Positions 47,201 through 60,000 are shown, numbered from the stretch's first letter. The stretch is DNA of 64,000 nucleotides from Garcia nutans (GCA_947685225.1 CANTUV010000033.1:57079001-57143000), one strand, 5' to 3'. Made by a program: numbers and translations. The notes: generated by a model not told the origin, from the letters alone.

Positions 47201-47262
47201 GATCAACTTCTCGGCTGCAGTTGGGTAGCATAGATCTATACGCAAGTAACTCATCTCTATAG
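41230..47262 (+). CDS. PNG1: Peptide-N(4)-(N-acetyl-beta-glucosaminyl)asparagine amidase (peptide N-glycanase)
   Basis: Seventeen exons join in phase to about 730 residues, close to Arabidopsis PNG1: 41230-41307, 41393-41446, 41547-41747, 41861-41959, 42284-42370, 43458-43540, 43993-44106, 44679-44733, 44825-44911, 44995-45050, 45176-45235, 45335-45422, 45533-46273, 46356-46416, 46628-46730, 46935-47069, 47172-47262. The enzyme removes N-glycans from misfolded glycoproteins exported from the ER, before proteasomal degradation. The transglutaminase-like core has Cys266 (GRCGEWANC), His293 (TDHVWTE) and Asp310 (HLDPCEG), with the same spacing as yeast Png1. Zinc-binding CDGC (208-211) and CNSC (240-243) pairs precede it. 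The N-terminus is ubiquitin-like (KFVVHHGDSTFDVDY). The C-terminal part (DREWRI, ASGEELPFGI, AFDGL..KWEEPNGARGCWIVY) is the plant-specific discoidin-like region. Introns are GT-AG. Confidence 0.95.
43645..43705. repeat. (CA)n/(TACA)n microsatellite in PNG1 intron 6
   Basis: A short CA run is followed by repeated CATA units. It is intronic with no visible function. Confidence 0.9.
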
Positions 47263-48268
47263 GTTGCTTATCAACCTCATTGAAATGACTGCTGACAACA
47301 GTACCTACGGCTGGTTTATTTCCAATTGTTAATTTTTTAAATGCTGCTCCAAACAAAGCATATTCTGTTGGTCTCGGGCAGAATTACTGGGCCTAGGCCT
47401 TGGGGAGGGACTGGTTGATTGTAGTTTCATATTTAGCAATTTATATTTGTATAATCATCTTGCCTTGGATTCAAAAAAAAATTGTACTTAAAAGTTCTAA
47501 TTTTTTTTTTAAAAAGAGTATTCCCATTCTGTTGAGTATCACTTTTTCTGGAAAAATACATTTGAGGGCATGGAAAAAATATGCTTAAGAATCTATTTAG
47601 TATTAATTTAAACCTAAATTTCAAATTACATTTTTATTTTTTTTTATTTCATTATTTTTTATTTTAATAAATCATAGTTTGAAGGTTAAAAAATATAGCT
47701 TCTTGTCATTGTAGATTAAAAAATATAGCTTCTTGCCAAAACTGTGATTTGGTAAACTCTAGATTTTCTAAACAAAATTTGCCAAAAAATCGCTTAACTA
47801 AAATGTCGAACACTAAGAGGGGGAAAACTAAGCTTATTTTTTTGCCAAAAACAAATTTCAGATTACCTATGGGAGCAAAGGACTTGTAAATCCATAGGCA
47901 GTGAAGGACTCAAGTTACCAGTAGGCGAAATCGATGTCCCGTTACATTCGAATGAGCAAACAAAAGAAGGAATAAGTTTGTTAATTTCTTCAAGATCAAA
48001 CTTGATAATCCAAGTATAACAATACAGTTAACATCTAAGTCTATAAAACATGTCTTTAGATGTCAATAATGCAGGCAAAAATCATTGTTTAAAGACATTG
48101 ATAGAATTCTCTAGGAATTTGGTTTTTCGGATGAGAGATCGAAATAAACAGCATTAAACTTTCGTGCACCAAATACTCTGATATTTGTAGAAGTGCTTGA
48201 AACTTAGAAAAATACAAAAAACAATATTTAATGGTGCTTCCGAGCAACTTCAACCCTTGCCTTCACTA
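47263..48268. other. Convergent spacer between PNG1 and the PITH gene
   Basis: The two genes point at each other, so this holds both 3' UTRs. There is a 30-bp direct repeat near 47690-47750 (TTAAAAAATATAGCTTCTTG twice). No gene is seen. Confidence 0.6.
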
Positions 48269-50322
48269 TTAATGATCCTCAATCTTTTTCAGGCCCTTCA
48301 TGTCCGTTGTTTCCACTCTGCAATAAGGGAAAGAAAAATCAGCAAATTGCGGTGTCCCAAAGCATCCAACGTTTATAATGAGAATAGGAAACATGCAAAT
48401 TACACCTCTTAAGGTAAAAAAAAAAAACATGCACTTTGCTCAATACTTTGTTAATTGGTAATAAAAAAACTGAGATACTGTAGAGGTAAAGGATACTTCT
48501 GTTATTATTGTCTGTGTAATAATCTGCATGGAAATCTAATTCATATACCATTCAGGCAAAATTGGAAGCGGCATATGCATTCAGCTGGTAAACACAAACA
48601 GCATAAATTGACAAAAGTATAACTTTTTGGATACTCTGACTAGTTATTAGAATTTAAAGATAATCAATATAAGATTTCTACTTCAAAAATGTGTCAAAAG
48701 ACGGTATCAAAGAATAAAATAATGATACTGATTCATTCGATGGAAACCCAGCACGTATATGACAATAATCTCATACAAGTCAAGAAGACAGTTGTAGCAG
48801 CAATAAAGTTTAATGATCATAAAGGTTGTAGCACCAATAAAGTTTAATGATCATAAAGGCTTACGTTGTTCCAAACAAAGCAATCTTTTGGACTATGGTG
48901 ATGTCAGAACCTGACTGGTTATCCTCAATAAATATTGTCAAGCTGATAAAATATCAAGTACAATCAGCCACTAGAAGTACAAGATATTATGGCAAGGACA
49001 AAATAAGGTTTAACAATACAACTTGAAACAAACCTGCGAACGTTCTGAAATTTGACATACTTCAAGACTACAGGGTTTACCAAAAAAATGGTAAATGAAA
49101 CATAAAAGCTTCTATTAACATAACTTTCAAAACCATGACATCAGCGTAATAGTAGCAGCACAAGAAAACATTGACCTTGAGATCATCTAGTGATAAAATT
49201 GCAGTGTCATTAGTAGGGAAGTCACTGACATTGCTGCCATTATCACATCGTGAGATGCAAAAAGAAAAAAAATAGTTAATTTATTTTGTTGCACTGTTTG
49301 TCAAATATGTAATTAGTTAAAAACTTAAAAGAATTTGTTGCTAAATAATTACCTAAATCCCATATGCTCCCTGTTTGAGAATAGTTTTACAGTCTTAGGA
49401 CCTGGAGACACAACTCATCTCATTAGAAAACCTTTATGGAGTACAAGGCAAAATGAAACTAGTTGATTAAACCTAGGAAAGATCCAATTTGATAAAAGGT
49501 AGTGCCAAAAAAGAACAGAGAACAGGGTTTAGATTAATGGATACCTTCTTCTTCAGGTCCTTTGACGACAAAAGAGTACAATTTAACAACTTGAGTGAAA
49601 GGTATATAAATCAATAACTGCTCATCTGCATCGCTCTCCAGATTCAGACCATCATCTTCTCTATAACCCTAATTTATGAACAAAGTACAATGAATGAAAC
49701 AGAATAGCCACATTAATTTGTTGTTTATAGTTGATAAGCATACGGAGAGGAGACAAAAGAAGCCATTGGACAAAAAGAGTTCTACTTTCCATGTATTATT
49801 CGAGCATAATTCAAGAGAACATTATGCTCAAAAGAAATCTTAGCATGCATCATATCTCATCAATTTGGGTTTCAAGACAACTAAGGTGAGAAATTGAATA
49901 AAGTTTTGAATTCAAAACCTTCATTGAATTGGAATTTAAGAAGATAATGACAAAAAATTGAACTTGGAAAAGCATGAAAAAACAACAAAAACAACAACAA
50001 AATAGATTATTCAATGCGTAAAAGGAAAAGCTTCTGGCGGTAAATTTTACCTGTTTGAGAGCATTGGGAATAGAGTGGCTACTGTATTGATTAAGGCATT
50101 CAACTCCAGACCAATCAATGAAGTTCACTAGATCAACCTAATTCATTAAAAAATAAAAAAATCAAACCCACAATCTATAAAATCTCAAATTCAACCTCCG
50201 AAACCCAGTTTCCAGATTCCAATATTTGCAATTAATTTTCTCAGGAACCAAACAAAGAACGGAAAAAAAAAAAAAAGGAATACTTGACTTCTTTGAATTG
50301 CGCTGGCTGATTCAGTAGACAT
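48269..50322 (-). CDS. PITH-domain protein
   Basis: Eight exons on the minus strand (50284-50322, 50051-50137, 49545-49668, 49353-49401, 49176-49233, 49034-49080, 48865-48942, 48269-48317) give 176 residues, the length of Arabidopsis At3g04780. The PITH (proteasome-interacting thioredoxin) domain fills the protein: NFIDWSGVECLNQ near the start, then LLIYIPFTQVVKLYSF, KTVKLFSNREHMGFSNV, LKYVKFQNVRSLTIFIEDNQ and the C-terminus TTDMKGLKKIEDH. In thioredoxin-like protein 1 this domain binds the 26S proteasome; stand-alone plant versions are poorly characterised. One junction is odd: exon 6 is kept in frame only if intron 5 ends in TG (at 49081-49082) instead of AG. All other introns are GT-AG. 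Confidence 0.9.
48791..48858. repeat. Two-copy 34-bp tandem repeat in PITH intron 7
   Basis: Units 48791-48824 and 48825-48858 (GTTGTAGCANCAATAAAGTT...) differ at one base. The repeat ends 6 bp from the exon 7 splice donor. Confidence 0.92.
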
Positions 50323-50564
50323 GATTTATTGCAATGATCGAAGAGGAGACTAATAGAGAAATTGAAATTGCTGGAGGACAACGAAATACACACAAAAAAG
50401 AGAGTAACTTTACATAAAGAAAACAGGATAGAGACCACTGTAATTATAATATATATTTGTGTGAGACCATCAAGGACAAGGAATCCCTGAAGAAGACGAA
50501 ATTCGATGGACTAAACGACATCGTTATGAGCGCGACACCCCAATTCTGATCCAATTAATAGTCA

Positions 50565-51427
50565 TTGTTTGGATGATTGATATAATGGTTTATCAATGTA
50601 CAGAATGTTATGATATTCTATAATATAATATAATATTTAAAAAAATTTTAGATATGATTAAATAAATTATTTTTATTTAATTTAATGGTATAATATAATT
50701 ATAAAAATAATAAAATAATTATAATATTTTTAATATATAATTATTAGTAAATTTAATTATAAATAATTATAAATTTATTAAAATTATTTTTATAGTAATA
50801 AAAAAATTTAATTAAAAGTATTAAAAATAAATAATTAAATATAAAAATACATATAAATGACAAACAAATACAATAACTAAATAAAAGATATTTATAAATT
50901 TCCTAACAAAATTTTATATTTTTTAATATTTGATGTGAATAAAAATATTTATTTCACATTCGAATCTTAATAAATTCAAGATGATTAAACGAAGTTATAT
51001 TATTTACAAATAAAAATTTTACAGTGAGCCATTTATATAAAAAAAAATCAAATTATAAATTTTAAAAAAAATTAAGCAATAAAATCCTAAATTAGTTAAA
51101 AATTAAAAATCAAATTAAAATATAATGTTAGCAGGTGCACGGCGGTTGACAGAGAAGGAGAAGACAGAGATATTGAATGTGGAATTTGTAAAATGTGTTG
51201 AGGGTGTTTTTGAAATAAAAAATCTGTAAATCATGCTAACCCACCAATTCGGTGGTTTTAAAAAGCTGAGGAAACATTATGGTTTTTTTTTTTTTTTTTT
51301 TTTGACACTAGGAAACATTATGGTTTTTAAACCATGGAAAACCATACTATCACTTTAGAAGCCAAAACAAACAATAAATTAAACTATACCATATATCGTT
51401 AAACCATAACATATCATCATCCAAACA
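50565..51427. mobile_element. Probable MITE-type DNA transposon
   Basis: The left end TTGTTTGGATGATTGATATAATGGTTTA and the reverse complement of the right end (TGTTTGGATGATGATATGTTATGGTTTA) match over about 28 bp. The 860-bp interior is AT-rich and non-coding. TAA may be the target duplication if the ends are set a few bases further out (TAA near 50555-50560 and 51433-51436), which would suggest a PIF/Harbinger-like family. The exact ends and the superfamily are uncertain. Confidence 0.55.
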
Positions 51428-52618
51428 GAGGGTTAAAGACTTGAGATCTGATATGGAGGCCCAAATTCTTGTGGTCATTCAAAGAATATGTAATCTTTAA
51501 AATTTAGTATATGTAGTATTACTATTAATAATTGTTATTCTGGCTTGTGTTACACTTATGAAATGATTATTATTATTATTATTATTATTTAATGCAATTG
51601 TATAATTATTAATTTATTGTACCTCCACCAAATAACTTACAAAAAAAATCTTTTAATATTAATAATTTATTATTTTTATTAATTATTTAGCATTCAAAGT
51701 ATTGCTTGACTGATCTGAATTCATGCACTGTCAGATTTTAAAAGAAGCAACTTTTCGGTAAATTTTTTTTTATTCACAATACTTGAATCTGAGATCTTAT
51801 TTAAGAATAACAAATCTCTTACCATTTGTGACAATCCATGTTGGTAATATTGATAATTTACAAAATAATATTTTTATAAATTTATCATAAAAAAATTTTA
51901 TAATATTATAAATTTATCAATTCAAATAAATATTTTTAATTTATACATTTATGGGCTTCATAAAATATTTGCAAAATAATATATTTATTTTATATATTTA
52001 TCATTAAATTAAATTATTATAAATTTATTATATACTTTTAAAAATTATTAAAAAAAAAACAGTTTGATAGTGAGGCGAACTTCACAGCAAATTTCCTATT
52101 CCATTTTGTGTGTCATTTTGATTCAGAAATTCATATCCTTAATCAGCCTCCCAAGAAATTAGTATATGGTTAAACTATGATCTTATTGGTGTAGCTTATT
52201 CTCATTAGTATATGGGTTGAATCCCATCTTATTGTACAAAAAAATTTATAAAAAATAAAAATTTTAGAAATTTTGATAAAAACATAAATCTTTCAAAATT
52301 ATATAATATCGCCATTATTTCAATTTTAATTAGATTCAAATATCATACTTGGAATAACAAATTCAATTACACATTCAAATTGGATTTTTGTCTTTTATAT
52401 TTAAAAAAAAAAAAAAAGGTATGGCCATTTGCCGTTTCGACCAAATATCTAATCAAAAGCTAACAACATAAAGATATCCTTCTAAGAGCAAAACTCAACC
52501 AAATGTCTTAAAACGTTAAATCTTCAATCTCATGTAAGTCCAAACTCCATAACCACACCAAAAAAGAAGACGACTTTCCGTCTTTCATTTCCATTTTCAT
52601 TCTCAACCTCTAACATTC
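51428..52618. other. Spacer and RPI promoter region
   Basis: This is AT-rich DNA containing an (ATT)n tract at about 51565-51590. The last 150 bp are likely the RPI promoter and a pyrimidine-rich 5' leader (CTTTCATTTCCATTTTCATTC). No gene is seen. Confidence 0.55.
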
Positions 52619-53470
52619 ATGGCTTCCTTATCTCTCCTCTCTCCTCCCTCGACCTCTTCATCCCTACACCACAGTGTCTCTTCTCACCTTTCCATGCGCA
52701 CCCGTTCCCTTACCCTTCGCTCACCTACCAAGACTTTCTCAATCAAAGCCCAATCTGCCCCTGTTCTCACCCAAGACGACCTCAAGAAACTCGCCGCTGA
52801 AAAAGCCGTCGATTGTGTCAAATCCGGCATGGTTCTTGGTCTCGGCACTGGTTCCACCGCTGCTTTTGTTGTTGCTAAGGTTGGAGAGCTTTTAAAGTCT
52901 GGTCAATTAACCGATATTGTTGGTATACCCACTTCAAAACGCACAGAAGAGCAAGCCCTTTCGCTTGGGATCCCACTCTCAGTCCTCGATGATCATCCCT
53001 GTATTGACCTCGCCATAGATGGCGCGGACGAGGTCGACCCAGATCTTAATCTAGTGAAAGGCCGCGGTGGGGCTCTATTGAGAGAGAAAATGGTGGAAGC
53101 AGCTTCCGAAAAGTTCGTGGTAGTCGCCGACGAGACGAAATTGGTAACGGGTCTTGGTGGGAGCAAGCTGGCAATGCCCGTGGAGGTCGTGCAATTTTGT
53201 TGGAAGTACAATTTGCTGAGATTGAAAGAATTATTTAATGAAGAAGGGTGCGAGGCTAAGCTAAGATTGAATGGAGGTGGCAAGCCTTATGTAACTGATA
53301 ACTCTAATTATATTGTGGATTTGTATTTCGAAAACCCGATTAAAGATGGGTATTCGGCTGGGAAGGAGATTTCGGCTCTTGAAGGAGTGGTGGAACATGG
53401 GTTGTTTTTGGATATGGCGACTGCTGTGATTATTGCTGGGAAGACAGGTGTGGAGGTCCAGACCAAGTAA
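52619..53470 (+). CDS. RPI3: Ribose-5-phosphate isomerase A, chloroplastic
   Basis: This intronless gene encodes 283 residues. The enzyme interconverts ribose-5-phosphate and ribulose-5-phosphate in the Calvin-Benson and pentose phosphate pathways. The first 45 or so residues are rich in Ser, Thr, Leu and Arg with almost no acidic residues (MASLSLLSPP ... RTRSLTLRSP), a chloroplast transit peptide. The mature part has all RpiA landmarks: GLGTGSTA (74-81), PTSKRT (104-109), the catalytic DGADEVD (134-140), KGRGGALLREK (147-157), VVADETK (167-173) and YVTDNSNYIVDLYF. The start ATG is followed directly by the transit peptide and preceded by a leader without upstream ATGs in the last 60 bp. The coding sequence is clearly GC-richer than its surroundings. 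Confidence 0.97.
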   Translation: MASLSLLSPPSTSSSLHHSVSSHLSMRTRSLTLRSPTKTFSIKAQSAPVLTQDDLKKLAAEKAVDCVKSGMVLGLGTGSTAAFVVAKVGELLKSGQLTDIVGIPTSKRTEEQALSLGIPLSVLDDHPCIDLAIDGADEVDPDLNLVKGRGGALLREKMVEAASEKFVVVADETKLVTGLGGSKLAMPVEVVQFCWKYNLLRLKELFNEEGCEAKLRLNGGGKPYVTDNSNYIVDLYFENPIKDGYSAGKEISALEGVVEHGLFLDMATAVIIAGKTGVEVQTK

Positions 53471-55567
53471 CATTTTTGAGGAGGTAGTGAGACTGAAATC
53501 TCTTATCATCTGCTGCTATGCCGCTGTTGTTAGAATTTTTGTTTTATGCTGTGTGTTTGTTGGGCATCATATAAAGAGTAAAGACTTTGCTCAATTAGCG
53601 TAGAGATGGAAATGTGAAATAATCAATGAATGAATCGTTTCATGGTTATATGATTCATATCCGATCAAATTGTTTTGGTATAGTTTTTTTGCTCCCATGG
53701 GATTCAAGATATTAATTGCTTGCAATAACATTTATGCTTGTGTTATCTAGTCGTTTCTTACCTTTCTCATCTGTTATTATTCCCTTGTACATTTAAAATC
53801 GATAATGATGTTCTTCACGGTTTATATAATATCTTCTTTCTGCTATACATATAAAGTGAGAAACTGAGAATTTCAAATACAGTGAATCGAAAGATCAAAA
53901 CGTTCCTACCAGTAATTTGTCTTGTTGGAAGTTCAGAGTTCCTTACTTTACAGGAGTGCCCAGATACTATCTTTTTATTCCTTATAAATTTTGGTTTATG
54001 CTTGCTAATGATCCTGTACTGCCACGGCAAATTTGGTTTAGAGGTTGTATGGGAACATGATAGAATTTTCAGTTAATTGCTCCTCTCTCAGGGGATTAAA
54101 CAATTTCTTAGTTTCTTTGGCAATAGCAATTTTCCATTGGAAAAGAGGATGGCCTTCAATGAATTGTTTGCAATATGGCACCATGGCCTTAGATATGAGG
54201 ATGCGTAAGCGTAGAGGTAATGATATTCATAATTTACAAACCTTGCAGAGTATGGAAATGAGTACTTCAGAGGTACTAAAGAAATATTGAGTGGTTAGAA
54301 TTGCATTCTTCATCCTTTTTTTTATAGCATAGTGTGTAATTTTAAATGGCCTTAATCCATTTTCTTGCTTAAATGGTACAAATTGATAAATTGATGGGGA
54401 AATTGACATGGAGATTGAGGTTGACAAGAGGCTTGATGAACTCTTGATCAGTCCTTGGTGATGGCAGTGGTACTAGAAGAAAGTTAAACTGAAAATCAAT
54501 TCCAGATTTCCTTGTTCTTTTTCTAGATTTCTTTTTTCCAAAATTTATTTTGTTTTTACGGATTTTATTTATTGGGTAACGATGATAATTATATAGAAGA
54601 GCTTTATGCTAAATTTTTCAAAGGCATAGCTCACCAGCTAACAACTTTCTTTAATAATTGAGATCCACTCATTGTCAAATCTAATGACAATGATGATAGG
54701 TATTTGAGATACTAGAAAATTTTTTTCAAGTTCTTAATAGAATTTAAAAGAAAAATGGAGGGATTATTATGTGGAACAATTGTTTTCGTGGATTTCTTAA
54801 AAAATAGGAACCAATACATTATTTAAAGAAACCTTAAGAGATTAAGTAATAGTTCATCCATAATTTAATTAAACAATGAGCAATCACATTAAAAATAGCT
54901 TAGCTGAAGTTTTATGAAGCCTAAACCCTGTGCGTTGATCTTGATATGTTTTTTAAGGGTGATATTTTGACTTGTTCTATATTCCGTAATAACAACACAA
55001 TTGCTTTACAAGGACTTGTCGCTCATCGAAATTGAGAAGCTTCTCTTGAGGTAAAAATTACCTGTGCCAATCACTTGCTGGTGGTGCTAAATTTTTATAG
55101 CCAGAGAGGAGATTGCAATTTTATTCTATAATTAATAATTGCTGTTAATGTCAAATTTGTTTGAATATTTCAAACTTGAGCATTCAGAAGAAGCATGCTT
55201 TTCAGAACTTAACCATTTCCTAGAAGCATGTTCCCCCATATTATAATAGCATCTGCTATAATATATGATAGCTGAGTGCTGATTATTGAAAAAGCAATAA
55301 ATTAATAAGATAAGTATTAGGGAAGTGAAAATGCTAAAATGAGTTATGAATACAACTATATATAACCAAAAAACATGTATATTCTATAAACTGAATATCT
55401 TTATTCTATAAAAATAAATGACAAACTGAATTTTCTACACAAGAATCAACAGTATCATCAAAAGCAACAATACAACAATCGAATTTATTTCAAGTATGCT
55501 ATGGTGAAAATAAAAGCTGGTGAGCTAAGCAAGCTGCCTAATTTATAATACAATATTATCAAAATCT
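53471..55567. other. Spacer between RPI and the EGF-like gene
   Basis: The first 200 bp should be the RPI 3' UTR (AATCAATGAATGAATCG near 53620). I recognise nothing further; short open frames around 53880-54290 have no known relatives. The genes on either side are convergent. Confidence 0.6.
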
Positions 55568-57057
55568 CTACTTGCGCAGAACCACAAGCATAGACATGAT
55601 TAATATGATCATCCACTGCAACTTCCCTGGAAAGATTGAACTACCTGTAAGAATACCAAACACAAAATCATCAGGTTTCAGTTTCTAAAAACTGTCAACA
55701 TCATTTAACCATAAATTTTTTTCTGGAAATATATATGTGTAGTCACCAACTTTGAATTTGGTGGCTAAAAAATTAATTTCAAGAACTAATTTACAATGTT
55801 GTATAGTCAGTTGTGTAAGGAAGATTCTACTTAAAATAATTGGTGGGTTTAATTGACAAAAAGGTAGGATCAAAATCACTCACACACAAAAAACAATTGA
55901 TGTCTAGAGAAAAATAAAGATTTATATATTAGTAAAGTCAATTGCTTATATCGAAACTACAATCTTTACTATTATGTAATAACAAAGATAATTGATTATA
56001 TCAAAACTGTAATTTTTTTTTTATTGAGAAATAGCATTTAATATTTACTATTACATGGTCATAATTAATATTTAATTATCTCACCATGACTCTCAGAACT
56101 GCCTGCAGAATCATTTGTTGTGGATGTAGATTTAGAAACTTTAATCCCAAGTCTTGAGCAATCAGATCCAAGGGTACCTTAACAATCAAAGACATATAAG
56201 TTTTAAAGATTGTTTATACCATTAAATTTCTATATAATCTTCCCCTGCAAAAGAAAAATACTAATTATTAAGCTTAACTCAGTTGATGAAGTTCTTACAA
56301 TCGCTGTAACATGGGAAGTAACGTGTGTCAAGAAGGTTAGAGTAACCGGACTTGCAAGTACACAAGTGAGTGTATGTTGAGTTCCTTGTGCAAGTTCCTT
56401 CTCCACAATAGATCCAATAGCAAGCTGTACATATATAAAATCAGCTTGATTAATCAAGATTAATTAAGAAAAACAGAGGTTTAATTAACTTAAAAATTAT
56501 ATATAAATGGTAATTACGATCAAAGAAGGATGTGTTCAAGGGAACAGGCTTTTCTGGAGCAGGAGGTGGGGCTGGTTGGCAGCCATAATCGAGAGTACCT
56601 GCAAATTAATTAAAGAACAAGAAAAACGATTAAGAAAACAAAGAAACAAATTATCAGAGGAAAAAAGATTAGCTTTTTATTATTACAATTTGGAATGACA
56701 CAAGGAAGGAACCGAAGATCATTATCGACATCATCATCTCTTGTTCTTGTCCAACCAGTCTCACATTCGCAGATATACCCTAATGGGTATGTAACATTTG
56801 CTTTGCATTTTCCTTTTCCACATTCCACTTTATCACATATAGCATCTGCAAATTTTTCACCAAAATCCACCATTAATGGAACTTGTTTGTGACTGTCAGT
56901 ATACATTTGTGTCTGTTTATTTTTACTATTTTAACTGAAAAATAGAGAGACAGATTAGATTACCATAGAGAGGAGTAAGTGGATCATCACTCAAAGTAAT
57001 CACAGGTAGCAACGCAAGAAACAAAGCTAGTGAAGGGAGTGTTTTAAAGAAAGCCAT
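55568..57057 (-). CDS. Small secreted or membrane-anchored protein with EGF-like repeats
   Basis: Six exons on the minus strand (56964-57057, 56687-56845, 56518-56598, 56299-56424, 56085-56177, 55568-55644) join in phase to 209 residues. A signal peptide (MAFFKTLPSLALFLALLPV, cleavage near residue 23) is followed by two cysteine-rich EGF-like modules: CDKVECGKGKCKAN...CECETGW, then CYWIYCGEGTCTRN...CTCKSGYSN. Each ends with a conserved CxxxxC tail. A Ser/Thr-rich spacer (SKSTSTTNDSAGSSES) and a hydrophobic C-terminus (WMIILIMSMLVVL) follow, suggesting a GPI-anchor signal or a transmembrane tail, so it probably sits at the cell surface. Plant databases call such proteins neurogenic locus notch-like by similarity only; I know of no established function. 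Confidence 0.88.
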
Positions 57058-60000
57058 ATCCCTTCTAAAGGAGAGAGAGAGAGAGAGAAGCAAATTTGCA
57101 GAGCAGAGCAGAGTCAAGAATTGTTGGTTCTGAAGTTGGTAATTACGTGGGTATGGTATTTATAAAGATTATAATTACTTACCAACCTCAAAAAGACTAA
57201 ATAATTTGAAAAAAAAAAATTGTGGGTTAGTTGAAGTATTTTTTACACATCAATGGCCATAACAAGAAACCTTGTAATTGCCTTGTAGAAGCTTCGATTG
57301 ATGCAGGCAGTTAATTATATAATTTCTGCAAATCTTTTTCATAATACGGTTATTTTCTTTCTGCAAATTTTTTAAGTTTTCATTAGTTTGAATAAATCAA
57401 TAATTTTTTTTTAAGATTCAACAAATCAAACAGTTGATTTTTTAACTATATTTTTAGCATTTAATATTTTAGTTTATGATATTAAATTATTAACAATTAA
57501 AGTTTGAATTGTTATTTAGTCATAAGTTTATCAATATCATTTATATTAACTATTGCCAAATTATTTTTTACGAACAAATTCCAAATTTCATATTAGAATT
57601 ATTATACATAAGCTAATATTAATGAGTTTTCAGAAGGAAAAGGTGAGGGAATAGAAAAGAGTTTTGTCAAATCAAATTAGAACATTAAAAAAGAAGTATA
57701 AAATTCAAAGAAAAGATTTATAGATATGAATTGACAATTTTGTTTAAACAATAATTTAATACTAATAAAGATTTGAAAATGAAGCTTTGAGTTTGAATTA
57801 ATTCATTACATATGGATGAAAATAATCCAATCTACATAATATTTTAATGAAGGAAAAACATCTAGAAGAGTTAACAACAAAATTATAAAATCAATTTAGC
57901 TTGGGAAGTCAAATTTCAGAAAAAATGGGCATCGTTATTAACACACTAAAGAAATTACTATGATGGTAACTTGAGAAAAATTAAAAACAAAACTGATTTT
58001 CCGGTGATTGAATTTGTCAAAGACTTTACTTTTTAAATTTAGTTTAAGTTTCGTATAAGAAATTTTTTTATTTTATTTTAAGTATCGCTTTTAAAAATTT
58101 AAGAGAGTTTTAATTAAAAAATTTTAATATTATCTCTATTAATTAATGAATGATAATAAGTAAAATAAAAAAGATAAAAAATATTATATAAATAAATTAC
58201 AATAAAATTTTTAAAAAATATTATATAAGCAAATTACAATAATTTTTTTAAAAAATTTATAATAACTAATTATTTTCTTGATCTGTATTGCACCGTTATT
58301 ACACTATATTTAAAATGAAACGAAGAGAGTAAAAAGTTAATTACAAGTATTAATAGCCTAAAGTAAATTGTAGCCTGGTTCTGCAACTAATTTTTTATGC
58401 ATATAATTATTAATAATAATTTATCATAATATATATATTGCCATATATATATATATATATATATTGCCAAATGAGTTGGAAAATGTTATCAAAAGTTCCT
58501 GTACGATAATATTGCCTGATGCCATCTTCTTAAGGCTAGATGTTTTATCAATAGAATAAGTAAACTTCGACTATATATAGTATTACAAACGAGAAATGAG
58601 TGTTGAATCTTTGAACATGCAAATCCAAAGCATGATTTCCTTAATTTTCTTTTGGTTGACATGGTCAGGAATACATATTTTTTACTTTGTTCCCTTTTTC
58701 ACTCAAACATTTTGTTTTTTTTTTTCTTGTGATTCAATATATTATTCAGTATATATTACTGTTCTTGTGATCTTTCGTGAATAAGATCAGTATTTTACTT
58801 TTTCAAACTTAACGTGATGATTATATATATATATATATATATATTATTTGGCAATCAATTTTAAATTCAAATAACCTTTTGTTGGTAAAAAGAAAAAGAA
58901 ATCAAATGTCATCCACAACAAAAAAAAAAAAAAAACAAAAAAAACAAAAGCAAGAATACATTAGAATTTAATCTCATTCAGCAATGAAATTTGCATTGTA
59001 ATCATATGGAGGAAGCTAATCTCAATTTTAGTCATTAAGTTACAAGGCACAAATATGACGGGCTTCAGATTTCTAAAACTGAACAAGCTACTTAAATAAT
59101 TCAATTACTAATAATTTTTTTGGGCCTTTATAAAAATGTCAAAAATAAAAAATAAAAATTTTCAGATTTGACATATTTTTTAAAATATTTTTAAATTTAT
59201 TAGAATTTACAATTTTGTATAGAATTTATAATTTTTATAAAAATATTATATTTAAATAATTTATTATAGGTTTATTATAGATTTATTATGAATTTATTAA
59301 TTTATATAATTTATTATGAATTTATTGCTAAATAATTAAAATACTTCTGAAAAAATAATAAAAAATTATGAAAAAAAAGTAAAAAGTATAATTTTCCCTA
59401 ATTATTTTTGCAGGAGCCAGGAAGAAGCACCAAAGAATCATCAATACACAGTTTTGTAGATTGGTTAAGGCCAAAACAGTTAGACTGCGCTACAATCTAG
59501 TCAATCCAGGAACAATTATCAAATGAAAAAAAAGAAGTGTTAGATTTTCAATTTTGAGCTCTACAATAATCAACTAAAAATAAAGATTCTCAGTAAGGCT
59601 ATAAACATCAGTGCCAACCAACCATCAAAGGCACCTTTTTCTTCAAGAGGATCCCCAACTTCCCTTCATGACGTCCCCTTTTCTTAGATACTTGGAAGTA
59701 CACATCACCATTCTAGAGCAACCCGCAGCATCATCATAACAATCCAAGATTTAGAGGACGCTTCAGCACATGAAAATATTAAAATACGCCTACCCGTTTA
59801 CTAACCTCCACTCTATCTGACCAATGCACATAAATGAAAAGCAAGACTGAAAAATTCGCATATGCCTGTGCTTACTCAAACTGCCAAACATTAGATGATT
59901 AAAATAAGTTTGGAATCAGAGATAACCAAAGCTCCCTGACAAAGACCAATTTCGCTCCCAGGTAACTCCTTAATTAGCATATTCAACTCTGTTCATCCGC

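Noticed and set aside
53815..54290. Several short open frames after RPI, considered as a missed gene
   Set aside because: None shows a domain, and no splice joins give a longer product.
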